Shown: positions 1-9,277, numbered from the stretch's first letter. The stretch is 15,921 bases of DNA from Candidatus Gracilibacteria bacterium GN02-872 (GCA_003260325.1 MOLU01000011.1:1-15921); one strand, 5' to 3'. A program made the numbers and translations. Notes: generated by a model from the letters alone, not told the origin.

Positions 1-29
1 AAAAAAGTTAGAGAAAATCTAACTTTTTT
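1..29. terminator. Bidirectional intrinsic terminator downstream of secD
   Basis: A perfect 12-bp stem (AAAAAAGTTAGA at 1-12 with TCTAACTTTTTT at 18-29) closes a 5-base loop. It has an A tract on one side and a T tract on the other, so it can end transcription in both directions. It lies 50 bases past the secD stop codon and would end the minus-strand rlmN-secD unit. The symmetry suggests a convergent gene to the left of the window. Confidence 0.8.
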
Positions 30-79
30 TGATTATTTTGAATTTATTTAAAAATGTTGTAACAACAGTGATTTTTGGA

Positions 80-1699
80 TTAAGGCTTATTTTTTTCTTT
101 AAATCATATAAATAAATTTTTGTTTTTTATGAATTGTGCTAGGAATAAAATAAATATTCTTGAAACCCACATAGCTGTAAAAAGAGAAACTACGATTCAA
201 ATTGCAAGCATTGCTCAGAATCATTTTATCATATTTATACCAAAAATAAACAAAATAAGCGCAACTAAAAGTCAAGTTATATTTGAATCCCAAATTGCAG
301 TCCAAGAATGCTTAAATCAAGTATTTATAGCATCTTTCATATTTTCTCATTGCTGGAATTCATATTTTATTCTTTCAAATATCAGAATATTTGCGTCTAT
401 TGCCATTCAAATTGATAAAATCAATCAAGCTATAGAAGCAAGAGTCAAAACCATTCAAAGTGCTTTTACTATAAATAAAACTATTATTGCATAGATAACT
501 AAAGCTAAAAATGCCATAAATCAAGATACTCTATAGATAATTACTAAAAATATTAAAATAAGTAAAAATCAAGCTAATCAAGAAATTATTAGTTTATCTA
601 ATGCTTCTCAACCGATTTTACTATCAATAGTTTTTTCAGAAGTAAGATAGATTGGAGCGGGAACAACTCAAGTATTTATATCTCCAGCTAATTTTTTTGC
701 TTCTTCAGGAGTTCTTTGTCAAGTAATTACAGCTTTTCCTTGATAAATTGGTTCATTAACTCTAGGATTTGTAAGTAATTCTCATCATACAAATATTGCA
801 ATTTCTTGTCAAACAAGTCTAGTTGTAAGTTCTCAAAATATTTTTCATCCCTCTTCATTGAAAGTTAATTCAACTAAAGGTTGTCCAGCTTGACTGTAAA
901 CCACAGAAGCTTTTCTGAAATATTTATCATTTAGAGTTCTTCATTTTGAATCTTTTGCATCTTTCCAAGCAGATGGTTGTTTTTCTATAAAAATATAATC
1001 ATATTTTTTATCATCTTTTTTTTCATAAATTAAAAATCAACCAACTCATTGATCTTTTACTTCATTTATCTCTTTTTCTTTTAACTCTCAGTTTTCTTTT
1101 TTAAAATTATCTAAATTTTCTGCTTTTCAAATTTTTATATTTTCAAAATTTAATCTGTATTTTGATGCAACTACTTGAAAAGGTTCTCAAGATTTTATTT
1201 CTTTTTCAGCTTCTTTGGCTATATTTTCTCTTTCCTTCAAATCAGTTTCAGTAACTTCAGTTCTTCTCTCTTTAAAAGCTATTTTTACTACTTTTCAGAT
1301 AGCTTCTTTTGCTGTTTCAATATTTTTAGAATTTTCTAAGGTATCATTTCATTTTAGAGGAATTTGTACTATTATATGTTTTTCATTTCAGTAAGAAGCA
1401 TCATTTATTTCTGAATCATTTATGTTTAAAATTTCAACTCTTTTGTCAATTATAGTTTTTAGTCACTCTACAATCTCTTTTTCTACAGTAGAATCATATC
1501 ATGGATCTTTTCTAGCTGAATCTAAATCTATTTTATAATCAAGTTCTATTCAACCTTGCAAATCAAGTCATAATCTATAATCTCTTCCACTGAAAGGAAC
1601 ATCTATTTTATAATTTGCCCAAGGAATAGTATAAACTAGCATTAAAAAGCTCATTATAAAAATTATAAAAACTCTAAAAATAATATTTTTTTTACTCAT
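80..1699 (-). CDS. secD: Protein translocase subunit SecD
   Basis: 539 residues with UGA read as Gly. SecD is the membrane partner of SecYEG that uses the proton gradient to help preproteins out on the external side. An N-terminal membrane segment (about residues 5-24) is followed by the family signature GLDLQGGIEL (about 43-52), a large external domain, and five hydrophobic segments from about residue 365 on. That last part carries GMAIDANILIFERIKYE, the hallmark SecD/SecF motif. Length is below the E. coli protein (615) but normal for compact SecD forms. The chosen ATG gives the signature the usual distance from the start; an ATG slightly upstream is out of frame. It follows rlmN by 78 bases on the same strand and may have its own promoter. 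No secF is seen next to it inside the window, and the hairpin at 1-29 follows the gene. Confidence 0.95.
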
Positions 1700-1731
1700 A
1701 AGATTTGTAAAGTCATAAAATAATCTATTTA

Positions 1732-1737
1732 ATTATA
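1732..1737 (-). promoter_or_regulatory. Possible -10 element for secD
   Basis: The minus strand reads TATAAT, 32 bases upstream of the secD ATG, in the 78-base gap after rlmN. The -35 region is only a weak match (TTTACT about 15 bases upstream). It may give secD a promoter separate from rlmN. TATAAT-like strings are common by chance in DNA this AT-rich. Confidence 0.35.
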
Positions 1738-1777
1738 TATTTTTCTAAAAAAAGTAAAGAAAAAAACAAGAAAAAGT

Positions 1778-2830
1778 TTAAAATTCTTGTTTTCTTTTGT
1801 TTGCTAATTGTCAGCAAGCCGCATCTATATCATCTCACATAGTTGCTCTGATAGTTGAGGGAATTCAGTAATGTTTCAAAATACTTTGAAATTTTTCAAT
1901 TATAAATCTTGGAGTTGAAGAAAATCAGTCAGAAGCTGTTCATTCTCAAGGATTGTAAGGAATGAAGTTTACATGAGCAAGTCTTCACTCCAAAAGTTTT
2001 CATAGTTCGTGAGCAAGTTTTATATGATCATTTACTCAGTTTATCATTATATATTCATAAAATATTCTTTTATTTGTCTTTTTTGTGTATGCATCAAGAG
2101 CCTCCATAAGCTTTTCTAAAGGCCAAGTATGGTCTACAGGCATTATTTTTTTTCTGATTTCATCATTTGGAGCATGAAGTGAAACAGCTAGGCTTGTTTG
2201 TGGGAAGTCCTCTGTAAATTTTATTATTCATGGCACTATTCAGCAAGTTGAAACAGTTATTCTTCTATTTCATAAATCAAATTTTTTTTGATGTGAAGCA
2301 AACTGTATAACTTCTTTTACAACATTGTAGTTTAAAAAAGGTTCTCACATTCACATAAATACTATATTTCTTAGTCTTGCTCATTCAGAATTTATCATTT
2401 TTGCAGCATAAAATATTTGCTCAATTATTTCATAAGCAGTAAGATTTTTTTGTAAACCTAGTTTTCAAGTTGCACAAAAACTACAAGCCATAGGACAGCC
2501 AGCTTGACAACTAACGCAAAGAGTTACTCTTCAGCTTAAATGTCTCATAATTACTGATTCTATGAATTCTCAAGTTGATGTTTTCCAAAGCATTTTTGTT
2601 GTTTGTTCGTTATCACTAGAGATTTCTTGGTCAAGAGTTAATGAATCAAAAAAACAATTTTCTTTTAATAATTCTCTAACATTTTTTGATAAAGTTGTCA
2701 TTTCATCAAAGTCTGTAATAAAATTTTTATAAATAGCATTTTCAATTTGGCTGTATCTAAAAGTTTTCTCTCAGTTATTTTCTAATAATTCTTTTACTTT
2801 TTCTTCGTTATGTATAGAAATTTTTTGCAT
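1778..2830 (-). CDS. rlmN: Dual-specificity 23S rRNA / tRNA adenine-C2 methyltransferase RlmN (radical SAM)
   Basis: 350 residues. Radical SAM enzyme that methylates C2 of A2503 in 23S rRNA and, in many bacteria, A37 of some tRNAs. The cluster-binding CxxxCxxC is at Cys112, Cys116 and Cys119 (context CPMACSFCATG). The SAM-binding GMGEP follows, and both its glycines are UGA codons. The second catalytic cysteine of the family (Cys355 in E. coli) corresponds to Cys339 in the C-terminal DAACGQL. Strong internal matches include STCGIVPGI, LAVSLHAPND and FIPYNP. Length is typical (350-390). The sequence separates RlmN from the Cfr resistance methyltransferase only by overall similarity, but the chromosomal housekeeping setting fits RlmN. 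secD lies downstream on the same strand, and the prepilin gene is divergent. Confidence 0.95.
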
Positions 2831-2868
2831 TTATTTATTTTTTAATTATTATTTATTTAAATTTTTTA

Positions 2869-2880
2869 TATAATATATTA
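2869..2880 (+). promoter_or_regulatory. Divergent promoter region between rlmN and the prepilin gene
   Basis: TATAAT at 2869-2874 lies 24 bases before the prepilin ATG. It is embedded in the near-palindrome TATAATATATTA, whose minus-strand reading also gives -10-like strings for rlmN. The same string recurs in the divergent clpC promoter region. No convincing -35 box is seen. Confidence 0.4.
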
Positions 2881-2898
2881 TTTATTTAATTTGTAAAG

Positions 2899-3564
2899 AT
2901 GAAAAAAAATAAAATTGCTGTTTCTCTCATAGAATCTATGGTTGTAGTCACAATTTTATCTATTTGACTTGTCTGAGTTTTTTGATTTTTTATAAAATCT
3001 AGAAATTTTCTAGACTGAGTTTCAGCTAAAATTCAGGCAATGGAAATGGCAAGAGAGGGGATTGAAGCTATTGAAAATATTCGTGATACAAACTGGATTC
3101 GTTTCCCTTGAAATAAACAATTTTGTTGGAATGTTTTGAATTATGATTCTAACTGTATAAAAGAAAAAAGTTGAGAGTTACCAAATAGTCAAAATAAAAT
3201 GGACAGAGATTGAGTAAAATATATTCTTTTGAATGACAATTGATCTTGGAAATTAGAATGAAAAGAAATTCAGTGAGATTTTAAAGACAAATTGTATAGA
3301 GAGACTTTTTCTGTTTGACAGGACGAAGATTGAAAATATTGTCAAAAAATATGAGAGTGAGAATGAAGAAGAAAGTGTAGTAAAAAGAAATGATATTTTA
3401 TAAGAACAATAGAAATAACAAAACCAGCTTGATCAGAAAATAAAATGCTTGTAAAATCAATAGTTCAGTGGATTGATCCTTCAAGCAGTTGAGTTAGAAA
3501 AATAGAAATAGAAAATTTATTAACTAATTATAAAATAGACATAGACTATTTTTATAAAAAATAA
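2899..3564 (+). CDS. Type IV prepilin, PilV-like minor pilin
   Basis: 221 residues with UGA as Gly. The N terminus is a class III prepilin signal: a short basic leader (MKKNKIA), probable cleavage after Ala7, then VSLIE with Glu at position +5, then a hydrophobic helix (about residues 13-31, VVVTILSIGLVGVFGFF). The following MAREGIEAIENIRDTNW resembles the segment after the helix in PilV-type minor pilins. The rest is a Lys- and Glu-rich globular domain with several Cys (CWN, NCIK, YCQK, KCS) that could form disulfides outside the cell. The leader residue is Ala rather than the commoner Gly; prepilin peptidases are known to accept both. No other pilus gene is in the window, so the pilin depends on assembly genes elsewhere. 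TTGTAAAG sits just before the ATG, without a clear Shine-Dalgarno site. Confidence 0.85.
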
Positions 3565-3592
3565 AAATAAGAGAATTTTATCTCTTATTTTT
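3563..3592. terminator. Bidirectional terminator shared by the prepilin gene and murC
   Basis: A perfect 12-bp stem (AAAAATAAGAGA at 3563-3574 with TCTCTTATTTTT at 3581-3592) around a 6-base loop lies between two convergent genes. The prepilin stop (3562-3564) touches the left arm, and the murC stop (3585-3587) is inside the right arm. A and T tracts on both sides allow termination in both directions. Confidence 0.85.
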
Positions 3593-4922
3593 TAAAATGT
3601 AAATTATATCTTAAATTGTCTATATCTCATGCTCACATAATTATGAAAACCTTATTTTTTTCTTTGTCTAGTTCTAATATTCTTTTAAAGGTATTTTCTA
3701 TTCAATGTCAATTTTCTTTATTTTGTATTTCTATTTTAGAAAGTAAAATGTCTACATTTATTTTATTCTTTACTTCTTGACTATCTCTTGATTCATATAT
3801 ATTTGGAATTATTAGTTTGTCTGTATATAAAAAACATTGTCAAAAATCATCTAATAATTCTAATGTTCTTGAGTATTGATGTGGTTGGAATATTGTTATA
3901 ATTTCTTTGTTTACATATTTTTCTTTTATAGCTTTTAGAGTTAGATTTATTTCAGTTGGATGATGTCAATAATCACTTATAATTAAATTTCAATTATTTG
4001 TCTCTCATAAGATTTCCATTCTCCTCCAAACTCAATTATAACTTTCTAGACTGTCTATAATTATTTTTTCTTCTATTTTTAATATTTTTCATACTATATA
4101 GACAAGTTTTGCATCATATAAAATATGTTTTCAAGGAATTTTTAATTTTATATCAGGAAAGTATTCCTTTTGTCAATAATATGTAAAGTACTCATCAAAG
4201 ACTTCTATATAATTTATATCATTTCTTAAATTTAATAAAAGTCTACTATTCTTTTCTTGTCAATTTATGATTAAATATCATCATTCTTTTATGTTTTCTG
4301 AATATTGTCTAAAAGCCTTTATATAGTCTTTTTCATCTTTATAATAATCTAGATGGTCTATTTCTATATTTGTCATTATAGAAATATATGGTTTATAATT
4401 TAAAAAACTTCTTCTGTATTCACAAGCTTCTATTATAAAATATTCTTCTAAATCATTTTTATTCTCTTGTTTATGATAAAAATTTTTTCATCAAAATTCT
4501 TTTAATAAAGTTCAGATAATAGAACTAAAATTTTTATCAGTATTTTTAAACATGATTCAGCACATTGAAGTTGTTGTTGATTTTCAATGTGTTCAGGAAA
4601 TAGAAATTAACTTTTTACTATTGACTACTCTTCATAGTGCTTCAGGATAAGATAAGGTTTTTATTCATAGTTTTTTGCCTTGTCTATATTCTTCTTGATT
4701 TTCTGGAATTGCTTCAGTAAAAACTATTAATTCTAGATTATTGTCTATTCTGTTTTTATCTTCTCAAATTATTATATCTATATTTTCTTTTTTTAAATTA
4801 TGTATTAACTCACTGTCTACTTTGTCACTTCAATAAACTTTATATCATATACTATTATAGTATCTAGCAAGTGCTGATATTCATATTCATCATATTCATA
4901 TGAAATAAACTTTTTTGTCCAT
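3585..4922 (-). CDS. murC: UDP-N-acetylmuramate--L-alanine ligase (MurC)
   Basis: 445 residues. Cytoplasmic ATP-dependent ligase that adds L-alanine to UDP-MurNAc, the first amino acid of the peptidoglycan stem peptide. The N-terminal UDP-binding fold begins [18 protein letters not shown], with the conserved MurC glycine loop encoded by UGA. The ATP loop is SGTHGKSTTT, with GTHGKS at residues 110-115. The central domain carries [10 protein letters not shown] and [11 protein letters not shown], the Mur-ligase glutamate/histidine motifs. The C terminus ends in MGAGDID, as in MurC and unlike MurD, MurE and MurF. Length is typical (about 450-490). It is convergent with the prepilin gene, and its stop codon is inside the shared terminator. 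Its presence implies peptidoglycan synthesis. No other mur gene adjoins it. Confidence 0.95.
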
Positions 4923-4948
4923 AATTATTAAATAATCTAATAAATATA

Positions 4949-4977
4949 ATTATATTTTATCTAAATATAATTTAAAG
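4949..4977 (-). promoter_or_regulatory. Possible murC promoter
   Basis: The minus strand reads TATAAT at 4954-4949, 26 bases before the murC ATG, with a poor -35 (CTTTAA) 17 bases further upstream. The 123-base gap between murC and the tRNA is divergent, so it must hold promoters for both. Confidence 0.3.
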
Positions 4978-4999
4978 TAAATAAATTTTATAAAAAAAT

Positions 5000-5027
5000 T
5001 TGATTTATTTGTAAAAAATAATAAAAT
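5000..5027 (+). promoter_or_regulatory. Possible tRNA-Lys promoter
   Basis: TTGATT (5000-5005) and TAAAAT (5022-5027) are 16 bases apart and end 18 bases before the tRNA, which leaves room for a short 5' leader. Both boxes match the sigma70 consensus only partly. Confidence 0.35.
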
Positions 5028-5045
5028 AGTCTAGCTTGATAATAA

Positions 5046-5121
5046 GGATTGATAGCTTAGTTGGTAGAGCAGGCCCCTCTTAAGGGCAAGGTCGCGGGTT
5101 CGAATCCCGCTCGATCCACCA
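5046..5121 (+). tRNA. tRNA-Lys (anticodon CUU), CCA encoded
   Basis: A complete cloverleaf. The acceptor stem GGATTGA pairs with TCGATCC (one T-G pair). The D arm GCTT/GAGC encloses a GG-containing loop. The anticodon loop CTCTTAA has CTT at 5079-5081. The variable loop has 5 bases, and the T arm GCGGG/CCCGC holds TTCGAAT. Discriminator A is followed by an encoded CCA (5119-5121). The CUU anticodon reads AAG lysine codons. The outermost anticodon-stem pair (27-43) is G-A, a mismatch; the other four pairs are sound. It is much richer in GC than its surroundings, as usual for a tRNA in such a genome. Confidence 0.95.
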
Positions 5122-5252
5122 AATGTGGCAATTCTATAATCTTGAAGGCTTTAAATAGTATTTTCTCTATTGTAAGGTCTTTTTTTTTAGTTTGCTTACA
5201 TTTGATAAAAAATATATCTAGTATATCTTTATATAATAAAATTGCTTATACT
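5122..5252. other. Intergenic stretch after the tRNA, nothing firm
   Basis: 131 bases of very AT-rich DNA without a convincing gene. On the plus strand a weak 5-bp hairpin (AATAG at 5154 with CTATT at 5167) is followed eight bases later by nine T residues (5180-5188) and might end the tRNA transcript. TATAATA occurs at 5231-5237, with no gene following it on the plus strand. Confidence 0.4.
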
Positions 5253-5459
5253 TTACAAATTACACCCAAAAAGAAAAAGAAAAGCTGATCAAAAAGATCA
5301 GCCTGGGGTCGTTATTTGTCTTACTCGAGCCTTATAGCCATTCATAAAAGAGGTTTGATATCTTTTTTTATCCTCATCTGTTCTTAAATCTGAGGGAAAG
5401 GTTACTTCTGGTGACAATATTTGCTTGCTAATCAAAAATTTTCAAAAAAATAAACCCAT
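5253..5459 (-). CDS. Small hypothetical protein downstream of map
   Basis: A 68-residue ORF under UGA = Gly that begins 13 bases after the map stop codon, so it would be the fourth gene of this unit. The middle is hydrophilic and protein-like (SDLRTDEDKKRYQ, then NGYKA and RQITTPG). The tail reads through the hairpin at 5284-5302 and becomes hydrophobic (SAFLFLFGC). It is not recognised. Base and codon use differ from the neighbours: more ACC, CCC, GGC and one CGA, a codon almost absent elsewhere here. It could be a real small protein, a gene fragment, or a 3' untranslated region open by chance. If the hairpin ends most transcripts, the last 15 or so residues are rarely made. Confidence 0.45.
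5264..5302 (-). terminator. Intrinsic terminator of the map unit
   Basis: On the minus strand GCTGATC and GATCAGC form a 7-bp stem around TTTTT (5284-5302), followed by a long T-rich run (TTTTCTTTTTCTTTTT). This is a classic rho-independent terminator. It has real GC pairs, unlike the other terminators of the window. It falls inside the reading frame of the 68-residue ORF. Confidence 0.75.
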
Positions 5460-5472
5460 TTCTGGATTTATT

Positions 5473-6219
5473 TTAAACTATTATTTCAGGATCTCAGTCT
5501 GTTATCAGAATTGTGTGTTCATATTGGCATCATAAACTTCAATCTTTTATATATATTTCCCAGTCTCAACGGTCAGTTATTTGTCATGAAGTTTCTCATA
5601 AAATTGGTTCTATTGCGAGAACCATTCAGACTTTTAACCTTTGCCCACTTCCTGCCTTTCAGTAGTTGTAAATATATGGTTTTTCATGAAGTTTTTTTCA
5701 AACTGCGTGTCAGGTAAGCTCTTTTACTATTTTGAATCAATATTCTTGTTCTACGACTTTTTGAATAACGGCTCAAATATCTCAAGTTGTGTTTCCAGCT
5801 CTAGCCATTTTTATTCATTCTTCAAGTGCTTTTATATTTGCTTCAATCATCTTTGCAGCTCTTGGATTCTTATCGTTTCAGCCGATTACAACAGAAAAAG
5901 CCGCATCTGTATTTATTCAAAATTTTTTATCTTTTATTCAAAAGTCAAATGTTACTAAATCTCAATCTTTAAAAACAACTTCAGGAAGGCATCTTCCGTG
6001 AACCACTACATCATTTACACTTATACAGATGTTGTTTGGGAAACCATAAACTCACTTAAAACCACATAAAACTCAGTGTTTTTTAGCCAATTCTCAACAC
6101 AAATTATCAACTTCTATAGCTGTAGTTCAGTCTTTTAATATTTTTTTTATTTCTTCAAAAATTTCTTTGTGTATTTTTGCGTTTTGTCTCAAAATATGTA
6201 TTTCTTGTTTTGTTAACAT
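5473..6219 (-). CDS. map: Methionine aminopeptidase, type I
   Basis: 248 residues. Cytoplasmic metalloprotease that removes the initiator methionine from new proteins. All five metal ligands are present: Asp92 (TFDFG), Asp105 (NTDAA), His171 (TGHAVG), Glu204 (IEPI) and Glu234 (YEHT). His171 and Glu204 have the same numbers as in E. coli MetAP, which supports this start. The spacing between the two Asp ligands is 13 rather than the usual 11 residues, so the loop between them is slightly longer. VVVHGR supplies the conserved substrate-pocket His. There is no zinc-finger or other N-terminal extension, so it is a type Ia-like minimal enzyme. It starts 9 bases after a secreted-protein gene, and a 68-residue ORF follows. 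map more often lies in ribosomal-protein operons, so this place is unusual. Confidence 0.95.
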
Positions 6220-6228
6220 AATTAAATT

Positions 6229-7503
6229 TTACCAGTTACAATCTCAACAATCACCATTTCAAGCATCTTGTTGGTTACAAATTTTTACAGCCATTTTACA
6301 AGTTTTTATAAGTTTTTTTATAGAATTTGAAATACTTGTATGCGAGTCAATAAGTTTTGTCCTTAAATTATCTTCATTATATTCAGAAACAGCAGAATAG
6401 TTTTTATTTTCAAAATATAGTTGTTCAATTCTAGATTTTACAGATTTTGATTCTTTTGAATTTCACTTTGCTATAGCTGTTTCTTGTACAGGAAGTGGCT
6501 GGTTTGCCGATTTTTTTCTATAATTTTCAATAAAATCAGCTGAAACTTCTTCTTTTAATCCTTGGTAAGCATTTTTAAAAGATTGTATCGCAGATTTAAA
6601 AGTATTTGAAATAGGATTATTATCAGCAGAAAATCCTCCATTTTTATTATATTTTTCTAATGCTTCAAGTATATTTTTTTGAGCATCTCAAGAAATTCAT
6701 TGTTTACTTAATTCTTTGTTTAACAAATCTCTTTCTATTGCTTCTTGTTCTTCTCTTGGTAAAGCTTTTATTTTAGAAATCATTTCCCGAGCCTCTTTCC
6801 ATTTTTTTGCTCACTCCTTCGCTGATTTTTCATTTTGAAATATTTCATTCGTTTTTTGACTTATTCTATCCCAAAACCTTCACTTTTCTTTGCTACATTC
6901 AATATTACTTATATTTGAATAATGTGTAGCCATATCATTGAAAAAGTTATTTCTTATAAGAATGTAGTTTTTTATTTGTTTTGAAAAATCTTCATCACCA
7001 GAAGCGATTTTCATAAAAACAGTTTTTATAACTTCATGGTTTTTTCCTACTTTTCTAAGTACATATCAAAGCTCTTCTCAATCTTTAAAATCACATCTTC
7101 AAGAAATTCCAGCACAGATATTTTTCACTTTTACTTGAGATAAATTATTGTTTGAAACATACTTTGTAGTTTCTCTCAAATAATTGTCTTCATTTTTTAG
7201 TTTATTATAATCTCTAATAACTTCTTTTGGTAATTCTTGAGTTTTTATAAAATCAGTGAAAAAATCAAATTTAGTTGTAAAATTTTCAAATTGAAAAGCT
7301 TCATTATAAAGTCCAACTCAAAAATCATAAATTGATCTTTCTTTTTTTGGAGCAGAATAACTTGAAATATTTTTCATCATAGTTTCAAAATCCTTTATAT
7401 AGGCTTTTAATTCTTCTGAAGGTTGATTTTTTATTTTACAATCAGCCATAGCATTTTGTATAAAAAGCAAAGCCACAAGAAATGATATAATAATTTTTTT
7501 CAT
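6229..7503 (-). CDS. Secreted protein of unknown function, Cys-rich C terminus
   Basis: 424 residues, not recognised. A typical signal peptide opens the protein: basic MKK, a hydrophobic core (IIISFLVALLF), and a probable AMA cleavage site after residue 20. The mature part is mainly charged and helical. It includes a Lys- and Glu-rich stretch around residues 225-265 (for example KWKEA, LPREEQEAIERD) and ends with clustered cysteines (TCK, KICNQQ, GDCGDCNW); further Cys occur near residues 21, 125 and 200. An even spread of Cys in an exported protein suggests disulfides. One CGG codon (about 6784-6786) falls in the helical segment. It is separated from its upstream neighbour by 9 bases and from map by 9 bases, so the three are almost certainly cotranscribed. 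The upstream product is also exported, so the pair may act together at the surface; this is inference. Confidence 0.8.
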
Positions 7504-7512
7504 ATAAATTGA

Positions 7513-9264
7513 TTAAGTCATACGATCGTCAATAGGAATTTTCAGCAACTCTTTCAAAATTGCTTCAAGATTTGTTACATAAGTATTTATTGCTTTGTTG
7601 TAGTTTTCTACTTCTTTCATTTGTATTTCTATGTCTTTTTTCCTTTCATATCTCACTTTTTCTTCAATAGTTTTTCTTGTTGAATCAACTATTCCAAGCA
7701 TTTCTTGATTTATTTCGCTTAGTTGATCTACTTTTTCAGTAATACCATTTATAACATTTCAGGAAATTTCTAGTCACAATTGATTATTTAACTCTAATTT
7801 TTTAAATGCTGATAAGTCATTTTGTTGTTTGTAATCAAGAGAATGAGCTTTGTAAAATTTATCTAATTGTGCATCCAGATTTATCTCTCATTTATCAACA
7901 AAATCTTTGTCAGAATTTGTTAAAAATAGGTTTGGAACAGGTTCATAACTTATTTGAAAACCTAAATGAAACATATCTGATAATTTTAGATCTTTTAGTG
8001 ATAACTCAAAATTATTTATTGACATTTTTGATTGAGAAAGGGAAGAATTCATAAATTTTTTAAAATGATCATTTGATCTATTTATTAAAAAACCTATACT
8101 TGGATAAGATCAATCATATCATCAAACTCTAGAATCTTCATACATTATGAAGTTTACATCTATACATAAAAAGTCACTACAAGGGAAAACAGGATTATCA
8201 TCAACTTTTTTGTAATTTGATTGAGGATTTGGAACTTGGCTTTGGAAAGATCATAAACTTCAAGCTCAACTTGATCAATTTGAAGCTAAGTTATTATTTC
8301 AAGAAGAATTTCATCAAGATGATGATGAGTTTCAAGAATTTGAATTATTTGAATTTACTTTTTTATTTTGAGCTGAAGTTATACTCTTTGAAATATTTGT
8401 TCAAATAGAGTTACTTAGTCAGGATTCATCAGTTTTACAGACAGAATCATTGTTTATGCTTGTAAATCATTTTTTATTTTCTCAATTACAATTTCAATTG
8501 TTTTCACAAATCAATCTTTGAAGTTCCGTATAATTCTCACATTTTCAGCTTAAATCACAAATATTTCCATGAGTATTTTTTTGTATAGAATTTCAATTTC
8601 AATTTTGAGAAGTTGAATTATTGTTTCAGAAATTTTGGTTATCTGTTGAATTATTTGAAGAATTTTGTGTAAGTTTATTTAGTAAATCTTGAATTTTTCC
8701 TGATAAATCAATATTTTCCTCAGGTTCAAATTTACCTCAAACATCATCTCAAAATAAAATATTATCTATTTTTTCAAAGTCTTTCATCAAATCAAAAGGA
8801 GCATTTTCTTCTATTCAATCACTATAAATTCATATATTTGATAGTCACATAACTTTGTCAGTTTTACTTTTTGCTGAATTCTTACTATCAGTGTAAACTT
8901 CAGCTGTAGCAGAGATATATCTTTTAAGACTTCCTTGATCAATGTTTCCATTTTTATCTCTACAACTTGATCCTATAGCCTTTTGTAAAGGTCAGATTTG
9001 TTGACTTTCAACTATTTGCTTTATTTCAGCTTCTGATAAATTTCTATTTAAACAGTTTGCTCAAGCTTTGTAATTGATTTTCTCCATTGTTCATCAATTA
9101 TTTTGTATTTCTATAGAATACATTTTATTATTTAGGTTTCATAAATTTTTTGAAATTCATGAGTAGAAACCTGTATTTTCAAAATTTATTCAATATGAAA
9201 AAACATTGTCTAAGCTAAACAATCAAATTATAAAAATAAAAAATATTTTTAAAGTAAATTTCAT
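7513..9264 (-). CDS. Secreted protein of unknown function with Asn/Ser/Gly linkers and C-terminal coiled coil
   Basis: 583 residues, not recognised. The N terminus (MKFTLKIFFIFIIGLFSL...) is a signal peptide with a likely cleavage after VFS near residue 24. The N-terminal region has paired Cys (ANCLNR, SSCRDK). Two low-complexity stretches rich in Asn, Ser and Gly (about 196-226 and 305-343) flank a Cys-rich piece (NICDL, GKCENY, RLICENNGNCNG). A globular region follows (FPCSDFLCID). The last 75 residues are strongly coiled-coil (DQLSEINQEMLGIV, then Lys/Glu-rich heptads). Such linkers between Cys modules are common in surface proteins. It is the first gene of the four-gene unit. AGGA lies 5 bases before the ATG, one of the few recognisable ribosome-binding sites here. 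Most linker glycines are UGA codons. Confidence 0.8.
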
Positions 9265-9277
9265 AATTATCCTAAAA

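Noticed and set aside
55..67. Small palindrome TGTTGT-A-ACAACA next to the secD end
   Set aside because: A one-base loop cannot form a hairpin, and there is no promoter nearby that it could control; probably chance.
120..494. Plus-strand 124-codon ORF opposite secD
   Set aside because: It is antisense to the conserved membrane part of SecD (including GMAIDANILIFERI) and has no family features of its own.
80..4922. UGA as tryptophan (mycoplasma-type code 4)
   Set aside because: The UGA codons fall on invariant glycines (GMGEP, GTHGKS, Walker A loops), where Trp would destroy the motifs.
5061..5288. 75-codon ORF starting inside the tRNA
   Set aside because: It begins within the tRNA-Lys cloverleaf; the tRNA is certain, and the rest of the frame is low-complexity and unlike a protein.
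5511..6400. Several plus-strand ORFs over map and the secreted-protein gene
   Set aside because: They are antisense shadows of map (all metal ligands present on the minus strand) and of the signal-peptide protein.
8235..8690. Asn/Ser/Gly-rich tracts as a CRISPR or tandem DNA repeat
   Set aside because: The DNA shows no regular repeat unit or spacers; the repetition is only in amino-acid composition within an open frame.
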